NCBI GenBank assembly: GCA_020724065.1
Contig: DYHQ01000007.1
Span: 1-37,177, forward strand
Direction: 5' to 3'
Length of the DNA: 37,177 nt
Origin: Candidatus Puniceispirillum sp.
GTDB lineage: Bacteria; Electryoneota; RPQS01; DYHQ01
Part shown: in pieces, positions 26,452 to 33,274 of the stretch
How positions within the stretch are numbered: the first letter of the stretch is position 1
Layout of the letters: every line of letters begins with the position of its first letter
The notes under the pieces: generated by a model
The model's database searches: none
Seen by the model: the letters and a program-made list of their open reading frames with translations, nothing else
What the model was told of the DNA's origin: nothing
Made by a program: the position numbers and the translations under genes

Positions 26452-27195
26452 TCACCGGCCACGGGCAATCCTCCGGTTCCCCTCATTCCTCAATGCCAAC
26501 TTGAGTTCCTCAAATGACCCCTCTTCCAGTACAAGGGCGGTCGCTCCTGAGCCGATATCTTCCAAATAGTGGGCATCCGAGGAGCATAGGAAAGGGTACT
26601 TTTTGTATTCGCTGAATCTCACTCGAGCTTCTTCCAGTTTCATGCGAGGAGAAATTTCCAGAGCGTCGAATTTCAATTCGGGCGGAATGAATCCCAATTG
26701 TCCGATAATCCCGAATCCTTCCCGGTCAATGTGAGCGGCGATGGCCAATCCGTTCAAAGAATGAATGGAGTCAACGACCTTTTCCACGGAGAGATTGGTG
26801 GCGCCGATCAGAAGCCTTCGATTGAAGTATAGTACTTCTCCTTCTGCGTTCACGACCACCTGCATGCCAAAGACCTTGTCGTCGTTTTCTCCCTCCAGAT
26901 TGTTGTAGATCAAAGCCTGCAGTTCAAGGGCATTATCCACACGGTCGAATAGGGCACATACATGGACTTCTTCTTTCGATGTCACCTCGATTCCCGGAAG
27001 GACGATCAGGCTTTCTCCCTCGGATGCTTTGATGACGGCTCCGGAATTCTCCGAAGAATTATGATCGCATATGGCAATAAGATCAATTCCTCTCTTCACG
27101 GCCTCTCTCACAATCGCCGCTGGCGACATTTCCAAATCTCCACAGGGAGACAGGCAACTATGGATGTGCAGGTCGGCTCGAAATTCCCTTAGCAT
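26452..27195 (-). CDS. PHP-domain metal-dependent phosphoesterase-like protein
   Basis: The 247-residue protein has the four PHP motifs: DLHIHSCLSP, CDHNSSEN, the central EVTSKEEVHV and HID...FLCSSDAHYLED. These His/Asp residues bind a cluster of metals in phosphatases of the histidinol-phosphatase and polymerase-associated type. The substrate is unknown; trPH-like phosphoesterases and signalling roles are both possible. The start overlaps the upstream DRTGG gene by 7 bases. The regulatory setting suggests turnover of a small phosphorylated signal, which is inference. Confidence 0.85.
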   Translation of the reverse strand: MLREFRADLHIHSCLSPCGDLEMSPAAIVREAVKRGIDLIAICDHNSSENSGAVIKASEGESLIVLPGIEVTSKEEVHVCALFDRVDNALELQALIYNNLEGENDDKVFGMQVVVNAEGEVLYFNRRLLIGATNLSVEKVVDSIHSLNGLAIAAHIDREGFGIIGQLGFIPPELKFDALEISPRMKLEEARVRFSEYKKYPFLCSSDAHYLEDIGSGATALVLEEGSFEELKLALRNEGNRRIARGR

Positions 27196-27527
27196 TCCCC
27201 AAGCAGCCCATACAACTTCCCTGCCAATTGAAAGGTCGCCAATCGAGTGGTCATCAGAGGAATCTTCTCTTCCTCTGCCCTCTCGATGGTCTCCTTCTCG
27301 GCTTCGCGCCCATTGACGAGGATAATGCCTGCCAAATCCTTGAGAGTGGCAACGGCCACGATATTAGGATGGACTTGAAGAGTCACCCAGAGCTGGCCCT
27401 CTTTTGAGTTTGCCATCACATCACTCAATAAGTCGCTGACATAGGCACCGGTTATCTCATGTGTGAGATCACCGCTTGCGCTTTTGACTTCAAGACCCAA
27501 GTTTTCAATGATGGTCGCCAGAGTCAT
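27189..27527 (-). CDS. DRTGG-domain protein (second copy)
   Basis: This 112-residue protein resembles the DRTGG domain that is often found with CBS domains and in phosphotransacetylase-like proteins. Sequence features are TLATIIENLGLEV, a central SDLLSDVMANS and EKIPLMTTRLATFQLAGKLYGL. It is a paralogue of the protein at 28,472-28,819: both open MTL-x-x-II-x-x-L and share a LMSDV/LLSDVM motif and an LLTTSLPMFEACGKLY-like ending. It overlaps the upstream CBS-HATPase gene by 23 bases and the PHP gene by 7. Ligand and role are unknown. Confidence 0.8.
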   Translation of the reverse strand: MTLATIIENLGLEVKSASGDLTHEITGAYVSDLLSDVMANSKEGQLWVTLQVHPNIVAVATLKDLAGIILVNGREAEKETIERAEEEKIPLMTTRLATFQLAGKLYGLLGEC

Positions 27528-28482
27528 GTTTCACAGCTCCATTTAGTTGAACGGCAATCTCAAGGCGGGTTCCCTTGCCCACGGTTGATTCCAGATGCAT
27601 CGTGTCCGCACATTTTCGTATGTTCGTCAAACCCATTCCTGCGCCAAAGCCCAAATCCCTGACCCAATCGGGTGCTGTCGAAAACCCAGGCTCCATTGCT
27701 TTTTTAATGTCAGGGATGCCGGGGCCGCTATCCACGGCCTCCACTCGGATTTCCCGGGGGGTTACTTGAGCAGTAATCTCACCTCCGTCGGTAAAAACCA
27801 CGATATTCATCTCCGCCTCATAGGTGGCAATCGCGATGCGTCGGATAATCTTTGGAGGGATTCCCATCCTTCTTAAGGTTTTCTTTAGCCCACTGGAGGT
27901 TCTGCCTGCCCGGCTGAAATCCTTGCCTGTCACCTTGTACTGGAAAATGAGAGTGGTTTTGTCAGCGATGATGTCCTCGAAGAAATAGCTGGCCCGATAG
28001 CGATGTATCTCCTCTTCATGGTAGTCTATTTCTATTCTCTTCAGCAGACCACGAATGATATCCCCCTTCGTGATTACCCCCACCAATGCCCCATTTTCCC
28101 GACTAATCACCGGAAAACGGCCATACCCCCGCCGGTCAAATTCTTGCACCGCTCGGACCAAGGGCTCATCATCATACAGAGTTATCACATCGCGGCTCAT
28201 CCTGTCTCTCACGAGGTTGTTCATCTTGCCTTCAGAAAGGCATTTGACAAAATCTTCAATGCTGACGAGGCCCACCAGTGTTGTTCCTTCGACTACAGGA
28301 ACACCGGAAATCCGCTTATCGTGCAATAGTACCCGGAGCTCACTCATCAGGTTATGGGGGCTGACCGTAATGACATCTGTGACCATAACCTGGTTCACCT
28401 TTATCTCGTAGACTAACTCCTGAACTTTGGTGATGGCCTTTTCCGCATCCATGGAGGAACCTGTTCTGTCTTCATTCGTCAT
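27505..28482 (-). CDS. CBS-pair protein with C-terminal anti-sigma-type HATPase domain
   Basis: Residues about 28-150 hold two CBS motifs (VNQVMVTDVITVSPHN... and DRMSRDVITLYDDEP...), which usually bind adenosyl nucleotides. Residues about 180-315 form an RsbW-like GHKL ATPase (IATYEAEMNIVVF, VDSGPGIPDI, FGAGMGLTNIRKCAD, VGKGTRLEI). The fusion suggests that energy charge or another nucleotide controls a kinase or anti-sigma activity. The start may be MTNEDR at 28482, which overlaps the upstream stop by 11 bases, or MDAEKA ten codons later; neither has a strong ribosome binding site. It lies between two DRTGG genes. Confidence 0.85.
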   Translation of the reverse strand: MTNEDRTGSSMDAEKAITKVQELVYEIKVNQVMVTDVITVSPHNLMSELRVLLHDKRISGVPVVEGTTLVGLVSIEDFVKCLSEGKMNNLVRDRMSRDVITLYDDEPLVRAVQEFDRRGYGRFPVISRENGALVGVITKGDIIRGLLKRIEIDYHEEEIHRYRASYFFEDIIADKTTLIFQYKVTGKDFSRAGRTSSGLKKTLRRMGIPPKIIRRIAIATYEAEMNIVVFTDGGEITAQVTPREIRVEAVDSGPGIPDIKKAMEPGFSTAPDWVRDLGFGAGMGLTNIRKCADTMHLESTVGKGTRLEIAVQLNGAVKHDSGDHH

Positions 28483-28819
28483 AACCTGAGAGCCCGTTCA
28501 TGTACAATTTCCCGCAGGCTTCAAACATTGGAAGGGAAGTCGTTAACAAAGTGATTCCACTTTCCCGGGCCAAAGTGATCAGTTCTTGGCTGGGTTGTTT
28601 TCCTCTCACGAAGCAAACAATTCTTATCTCGGCTATTTCCGCTGTGCGTACGACCTGGGGATTGTTCAGCCCTGTCAATAGTATCGCCCCAGGCTTAATA
28701 AAGGCCAGCACATCACTCATGAGATCGCAGCCACAACCCGTTCTGACTTTGGCGTCAAGATTGGTATTTCCGGCCACGACGCGACAATCAAGAGTTTTTA
28801 TGATTTCCCCAAGAGTCAT
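28472..28819 (-). CDS. DRTGG-domain protein (first copy)
   Basis: The 115-residue protein is the paralogue of 27,189-27,527: MTLGEIIKTLDC, CDLMSDVLAFIKPG, ILLTGLNNPQVVRTAEIAE and GITLLTTSLPMFEACGKLY. It begins 1 base after the stop of the HdrA-N gene and overlaps the CBS-HATPase gene by 11 bases. It is part of a five-gene regulatory block inserted between the Hdr genes and the NAD module. Ligand and role are unknown. Confidence 0.8.
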   Translation of the reverse strand: MTLGEIIKTLDCRVVAGNTNLDAKVRTGCGCDLMSDVLAFIKPGAILLTGLNNPQVVRTAEIAEIRIVCFVRGKQPSQELITLARESGITLLTTSLPMFEACGKLYMNGLSGYDE

Positions 28820-28820
28820 T

Positions 28821-29801
28821 CTATTTCGTCACGCCTTCCTTGGGCTGTCGGCTTAATGCCGCTCCGGCTTGGGTGTCCGCGAGGGTCAGCAAGTCATGGT
28901 CGGGCTCAAGTAACGCCGAAATGCCCGTTTTCAGCCGCGTACCCTCTTTGAATATCTTGTCGCCGATAATGAGCTTGCACTCTTGCGGGACAGGAAGGCT
29001 GGGACAGGCATCATAGCATGAGCCGCAACTGTTGCATAGAGTGGTATCCACATACCGCGCCTTCTTTCGGACCTTGATCTTGAAGTTTCCAACATAGCCT
29101 TGGACTTCTTCGATTTCCGCATAGGTGAGCAATCGGATGTTCGCGTGTTTTCCCACGGAAACCATCTTCGGGGTCAAAATGCACGCGGCACAATCCAGCG
29201 TGGGGAAGGTTTTGTCAAATTTGGCCATGTGGCCCCCGATGGACTCCTCTTTCTCCACCAGAATCACGTCACAGCCGGCGTCGGCAATCTGCAATGCCGC
29301 TTCAATTCCCGCAATGCCTCCTCCCACTATCATGACGCGCTTCGTGATGTCAATGCGGCGCATCTCCAGGGATTTCTGGAATTTGACGCGAGCCAAAGCA
29401 CCGTTGATTAGCGCATAGGCTTTCCGCGTCGCGGCATCACGCTCCGTCGTCACCCAACTACATTGTTCGCGTATATTCACCATTTCAAACAGGTAGCGGT
29501 TCAGGCCGCCTCGTGCCACCGCCGCGCGAAAAGTGGGCTTGTGCATCAGGGGGCTGCATGCCGCCACGACCACTCGGTTCAAATTCTGTTCTTGAATATC
29601 CTTGATGATGAGTTCCTGACCGGGTTCAGAGCACATGAATTTGTAATCTCGTGACACCACAACATCCGGATGATTCGCCATCGCCTTGGCAATGTGAGCG
29701 ACATCCACCATCTTGGAGATATTCGTTCCACAATGGCAAATGTATAAGCCGATTCGGCAAGGGGGGACCTTGCCATTGCCGCCTTTTGAGTCTTCGCTCA
29801 T
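28821..29801 (-). CDS. N-terminal half of HdrA (FAD-binding heterodisulfide reductase subunit A)
   Basis: This 326-residue protein matches HdrA only up to the end of its first 4Fe-4S domain. It has the HdrA N-terminus (GLYICHCGTNI, RDYKFMCSEPGQELI, VAACSPLMHKPTF, NIREQCSWV), the FAD motif VGGGIAGIEAA (residues 159-169), a flavin-site segment FDKTFPTLDCAACIL, and CNSCGSCYDACP (Cys256, 259, 262, 266). Where a normal HdrA goes on with an AIYIPFPQAVPN segment, this protein instead ends in a short unrelated tail. The missing second half is on the 21,368-23,116 protein. Its ATG overlaps the hdrB stop by 4 bases. It should bind FAD, but the late FAD-contact segment is on the other polypeptide, so an intermolecular flavin site is possible. 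Confidence 0.88.
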   Translation of the reverse strand: MSEDSKGGNGKVPPCRIGLYICHCGTNISKMVDVAHIAKAMANHPDVVVSRDYKFMCSEPGQELIIKDIQEQNLNRVVVAACSPLMHKPTFRAAVARGGLNRYLFEMVNIREQCSWVTTERDAATRKAYALINGALARVKFQKSLEMRRIDITKRVMIVGGGIAGIEAALQIADAGCDVILVEKEESIGGHMAKFDKTFPTLDCAACILTPKMVSVGKHANIRLLTYAEIEEVQGYVGNFKIKVRKKARYVDTTLCNSCGSCYDACPSLPVPQECKLIIGDKIFKEGTRLKTGISALLEPDHDLLTLADTQAGAALSRQPKEGVTK

Positions 29802-30682
29802 GCTGCGACCTTCTTATCTTTTGATTTCAGTTTCAAATCCTTGGGTCTCACAACCAATGTGTCCATGCCCAGTTTCGACGCCTCGATGTCCAGTGCGAGT
29901 CCGAGCAACTGAGTGAAATAGACAATGGGCATCTCGTGTTTTGTCTGATATTTCTCGTTGATTTTCGCCTGATACCCCTCGAGATTCATCTGGCACAGAG
30001 GGCACGCCGTGGCGATGACTTCGGCTCCGCTCTCCTCGGCGTTGAGGAGAAGTTCATTGTTGAGATCCAGGGCGATTTCTTCATAGGTGGTCATGAGCAT
30101 ACCACCACAGCACCGCACCTTGTCGGCAAAAGGAACTACATCAGCGCCCAAGGCAGAGAGCAGGTGGTCCATGGTCATGGGATCATCCAGTTCATCGAAA
30201 TGTTTCACGGGACGCACAATCTGGCAACCATAGTAGGGGGCCACTTTCAGTCCGTCAAAATAGCTTTTGGCTCTCCTTTCAAGTGTGTCGAGGCCCACAT
30301 CATTGACCAGAATGTCCAAAGGATGGCGAATATCCACCTGTTTATCGTAAGTCAAATTGGCGGCTTTCAAGGCGGAAAAAATTTTATCGCGAACCTTGGG
30401 GTCCCAGGAAATATACCGATTCGCTTTTCGGAGAATCGTGTAACAACTGTTGCAGGGCGCGCAAATGTCACAGCCCATGTGCTGCGCGATGGCGAGATTC
30501 CGCGCGGCAACTGCATAGGCGACGGTTTTGCTGATGGACATATACATGGTAGCGCCGCAGCAGTTCCAATCTTCAATCTCGCGAAGCGTAATGCCGAGGG
30601 CCTTGAAGACCTCACGCACAGACTGATCATAGGGCTTGCTGGTGTGCTCGAGGCTGCAGCCGGGATAGTACGCAAACTCCAT
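29798..30682 (-). CDS. hdrB: Heterodisulfide reductase subunit B (HdrB-like)
   Basis: HdrB houses two non-cubane 4Fe-4S clusters in paired CCG domains and reduces disulfides in methanogens. Both CCG units are visible: YYPGCSLE, DWNCCGAT, APCNSCYT and YYGCQIVR, VRCCGGML, ACPLCQMNL. The 294-residue length is normal. The last about 25 residues are Lys-rich. It begins 1 base into the hdrC stop (TGATG) and overlaps the HdrA-N gene by 4 bases. CoM-S-S-CoB is not expected in a bacterium, so the acceptor is unknown; another thiol-disulfide protein or an electron carrier is possible. Confidence 0.92.
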   Translation of the reverse strand: MEFAYYPGCSLEHTSKPYDQSVREVFKALGITLREIEDWNCCGATMYMSISKTVAYAVAARNLAIAQHMGCDICAPCNSCYTILRKANRYISWDPKVRDKIFSALKAANLTYDKQVDIRHPLDILVNDVGLDTLERRAKSYFDGLKVAPYYGCQIVRPVKHFDELDDPMTMDHLLSALGADVVPFADKVRCCGGMLMTTYEEIALDLNNELLLNAEESGAEVIATACPLCQMNLEGYQAKINEKYQTKHEMPIVYFTQLLGLALDIEASKLGMDTLVVRPKDLKLKSKDKKVAA

Positions 30683-31272
30683 CAGATACCTTCCAATTCT
30701 TTGGCACGGGCAATAATTGCTCTCACTTCATGCACCTTCTTGATCTTTGTTGGTCGGGTTGCCAGCCGACCCCGTTTCATCATAGAGAGGCCAAATCCTG
30801 CGCTTGACATGAGTCTCATAGGGTTGGTAGCAAGAAGATATCGGATTCCCAATCCCAACTCAAAATTCCGGCCATATTTGTAGAGATTCGAAACGAAGGC
30901 TTCCGACAATACATGGACCGGAAATCTCTTGGGAAAAATCTTCTTGTCTATGGCAAGCCGCTTCAAGGCATAGAGTGTTTCCGTCACCTTGATTCCCGAT
31001 GGGCATCGGACGCGGCACGCGTAGCACGAAGCGCAGATCCAAATGGTGCGGCTATGCAGGATCTCTTCAATCATGCCGGCGCGGAATAGAGCGACCACTT
31101 GCCGAGGAGTGATATCCATCCAACGGGATACGGGGCAAGTCCCCGTGCAGGTGCCGCATTGGATGCAATTCTTGATCTTCTCACCGTGAGGCATGCCGAT
31201 CACCTCTTTGAGGAATGCCTCTCGTAGCTCGGCTTCGCGTTTTGTCTTGATGGGTTCAAGTGTTTTGGGCAT
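30682..31272 (-). CDS. hdrC: Heterodisulfide reductase subunit C (HdrC-like)
   Basis: HdrC relays electrons between HdrA and HdrB through two 4Fe-4S clusters. Motifs are NCIQCGTCTGTCPVS and WICASCYACRVRCPSG. The preferred start is ATG at 31272 (MPKTLEPIKT), with GGAG 5-6 bases upstream; the track's TTG at 31290 has no such site. The product is 196 residues, normal for HdrC. It is the first gene of the roughly 20-kb minus-strand cluster, 70 bases downstream of a Rex-like operator within a promoter. Confidence 0.92.
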   Translation of the reverse strand: MPKTLEPIKTKREAELREAFLKEVIGMPHGEKIKNCIQCGTCTGTCPVSRWMDITPRQVVALFRAGMIEEILHSRTIWICASCYACRVRCPSGIKVTETLYALKRLAIDKKIFPKRFPVHVLSEAFVSNLYKYGRNFELGLGIRYLLATNPMRLMSSAGFGLSMMKRGRLATRPTKIKKVHEVRAIIARAKELEGI

Positions 31273-31290
31273 ATATACTCCAAAGCTCAA

Positions 31291-32034
31291 CCTTTCTTAG
31301 GTGCTGAGCGTGTTCCTTCCCAACCGCGACCGTCAAACGAAATAATGTGAAACTTTTCACATACTTTTCAAAAAAAGTAGACCGGGCCTACTGGTCGTCG
31401 TCTTTCGAGGTTCTATCCTCCGCCCATTGTGTTTCCAATATAAGTATAAAAAATGCGAAAAGCAAATCCCTTCTCATCAGATTTGCCGAGCTGCAGTTGA
31501 CATCTATAAATACAAATACATAAGATGGTCAGAAGCACCACCCAGAAATCGCCATGTTGCAAAACACAACAGTTCATCGAAAGGTCGTTGCGAGTGGCTT
31601 GCGATGACAGGCGGACCCTGCCCAATCCTCGGCACCGAGTGCGGCCACAGCCCGCTCGGACATGAAGATACAAGACCTCGAGGTCAAGTACTGGGTGAGC
31701 ATGTCATGAACTGGCTCGAACCTCAAGTCTCCGCCTTGACCATTCGTATGGTGACGAATTGTTTGTTCTTTCTTTGGGGCTGCGTGTGGTAAGGACATTC
31801 GCCTAACGCGACGGGCAGCTTCCGCGGAAACGAATCTGGAACAAATATTGCGTTCTATTTTCTGGAATCAATATGAAACGAGGCTCTACAGTCTGCCAGT
31901 CTCTCGGTCGGGTGATTAGGAACAGTTTCCGAAAATCACTATAATATAGCTCAGGATCTGGTATCCTCTTGGGGCAAGACTCGTGTGTGGCAGTTGTGGA
32001 CGCGACGGATTAGACAATATGGGAGAAGGAGAAG
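31291..32034. other. 744-base intergenic region between divergent transcription units
   Basis: No supported gene. The minus-strand promoter/operator for hdrC lies at 31342-31371. A perfect TATAAT (31940-31945) upstream of the 32,035 gene has a poor -35 (TTAGGA, 18-base spacing). A plus-strand TTGACA at 31497-31502 with weak -10 candidates has no clear gene to serve. ORFs of 121 codons (+) and 86 codons (-) occur, but show no ribosome site, domain or recognisable composition. The remainder is AT-rich near 31,430-31,530 and otherwise unremarkable. Confidence 0.6.
31342..31371 (-). promoter_or_regulatory. Promoter of the hdr-hydrogenase cluster with an embedded Rex-like operator
   Basis: On the minus strand TTGAAA (31371-31366, -35) and CATTAT (31347-31342, -10) are 18 bases apart. 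The spacer is nearly filled by a perfect inverted repeat, ATGTGAAA-CT-TTTCACAT (31345-31362). It closely resembles the GTGAA-N4-TTCAC core of Rex repressor sites (for example TTGTGAAATATTTCACAA). Rex senses the NADH/NAD+ ratio, and the operon encodes a NAD-linked enzyme. A repressor bound here would block polymerase. The Rex assignment is inference; no rex gene is in the window. Confidence 0.6.
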
Positions 32035-33126
32035 ATGGGAAAGCCAATCATTGTTTTCATTCTAACAGTGGCATTCTGTGTGGGTTTCAACTTGACATTC
32101 GCGCAGGCGCAGGGAATCATCATTGACCACACCTGCACCGACATCGAAATGGTTCCTTCCAGTTTTATTGATAGCGCGAAGGTTCATTTCAAAATGACCT
32201 ACGGTCATACATCTCACGGAAGCCAAATCGTGTCGGGTATGTCGCTTCTCATGAGCCATGACGAGCTCTATGACTTTTTCAATGACCACTACTACTATAG
32301 ATTCGGCCCGCCCAATCCCGTTGCGCCGCCCGGCGATCTCTCACTATGGGATTATGTTCCCGAGGGCGATTTGGGCAATCCTGACCGGGTCACCTGGTCT
32401 CTGCTGACGGATGCGATGCTGAGTAACAGCGACGGTGCGTATGTCATCTATCCGCATGGAAGAAATCTGGTCATGTGGTCGTGGTGCGGGCAAGTCGGCT
32501 GGGCTACACCCGCGGAAATAGATACCTATTTGACCCGCATGAGTTGGCTGGAGGGGGAATATCCTGATGTCGTTTTCGTCTACATGACCGGCCATCTGGA
32601 CGGAACGGGAGAAAGCGGGAATCTCCATCTGCGCAATGAGCAGATTCGCCAGTATTGCCGCGATAACAACAAAATCCTTTTCGATTTTGCGGATATCGAG
32701 AGCTATGACCCGGACGGAAATTACTACTTGCCGTTAGGGGCCAACGACAATTGCGATTACAGTGGGGGGAATTGGGCGGTGCAGTGGTGTGCGGCTCACC
32801 CGGGCGACCCTCTCTGCGACTATTGCGACTGCGCTCATTCACAGCCGCTGAACTGCAATCGGAAGGCGCGAGCTTCTTGGTGGATGATGGCGCGACTCGC
32901 GGGCTGGGGTGTCACGCCAACGGAGCTCGTCCTGCAAGTCGCTGCGGCAAATGTTTTCCTCGTCTGGAGATCCGTGCAGGGCGCCGCATCCTACAAAGTC
33001 TATTCATCACCCGACTCTCATACGGGCTTTGCAGAGGATTTTACCGGCGCATACTGTGACACGACTTGGATCGCTCCACTCCCCACAGGTCCCAAATACT
33101 ACCGAGTTACAGCGATTATCGAATGA
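32035..33126 (+). CDS. Secreted protein of unknown function with C-terminal fibronectin type III-like domain
   Basis: I do not recognise a characterised family. Residues 1-25 form a signal peptide (ending AQAQG). The main domain (about 30-290) shows conspicuous motifs: YGHTSHGSQIVSGM, VIYPHGRNLVMWSWCGQ, VVFVYMTGHLDGTGESG and FDFADIESYDPDG. Conserved His/Asp/Ser/Thr residues recall hydrolase active sites, but no classical triad is obvious. Eight or so cysteines in residues 230-265 (WCAAHPGDPLCDYCDC) suggest disulfides. The last 70 residues (VFLVWRSVQGAASYKVYSS...) look like a fibronectin type III domain. Unlike three other secreted proteins here it lacks a sorting domain. The start has AGGAG just ahead; the gene is monocistronic and a hairpin follows it. 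Confidence 0.8.
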   Translation: MGKPIIVFILTVAFCVGFNLTFAQAQGIIIDHTCTDIEMVPSSFIDSAKVHFKMTYGHTSHGSQIVSGMSLLMSHDELYDFFNDHYYYRFGPPNPVAPPGDLSLWDYVPEGDLGNPDRVTWSLLTDAMLSNSDGAYVIYPHGRNLVMWSWCGQVGWATPAEIDTYLTRMSWLEGEYPDVVFVYMTGHLDGTGESGNLHLRNEQIRQYCRDNNKILFDFADIESYDPDGNYYLPLGANDNCDYSGGNWAVQWCAAHPGDPLCDYCDCAHSQPLNCNRKARASWWMMARLAGWGVTPTELVLQVAAANVFLVWRSVQGAASYKVYSSPDSHTGFAEDFTGAYCDTTWIAPLPTGPKYYRVTAIIE

Positions 33127-33172
33127 TGGTCATAGGAACTCTGGCAAGTGGTAGAGATCCTGCACGAAGAAA

Positions 33173-33202
33173 AGCGGGCTCCTCATTTTTGAGGAGCCTG
33201 CT
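33173..33202. terminator. Bidirectional intrinsic terminator between convergent genes
   Basis: AGCGGGCTCCTCA and TGAGGAGCCTGCT pair over 13 bases with one wobble and a TTTT loop. On the minus strand a T-run follows (GCTTTTCTTC), the form expected for ending the TonB-receptor transcript. The position, 47 bases past one stop and about 70 past the other, fits termination in both directions. Confidence 0.75.
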
Positions 33203-33274
33203 CTGTCTCCTTGGGGGCGTCATCGCGTGCTTTTGCATCGCGCTTTCGCGTTCAGAAGTATACGGGAGCCGTTT

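Noticed and set aside
28821-29801. Truncation of hdrA by a nonsense mutation or local frameshift
   Set aside because: The sequence after the stop runs directly into an intact DRTGG gene, and the missing half is preserved elsewhere as part of an intact fusion; this is a split, not a decayed gene.
31497-31526. TTGACA followed by weak -10 candidates on the plus strand
   Set aside because: No -10 hexamer exceeds four matches and no gene follows for about 500 bases; kept only as a remark.
31427-31792. 121-codon plus-strand ORF in the long intergenic region
   Set aside because: No ribosome binding site, no domain, basic/Cys-rich composition typical of chance frames.
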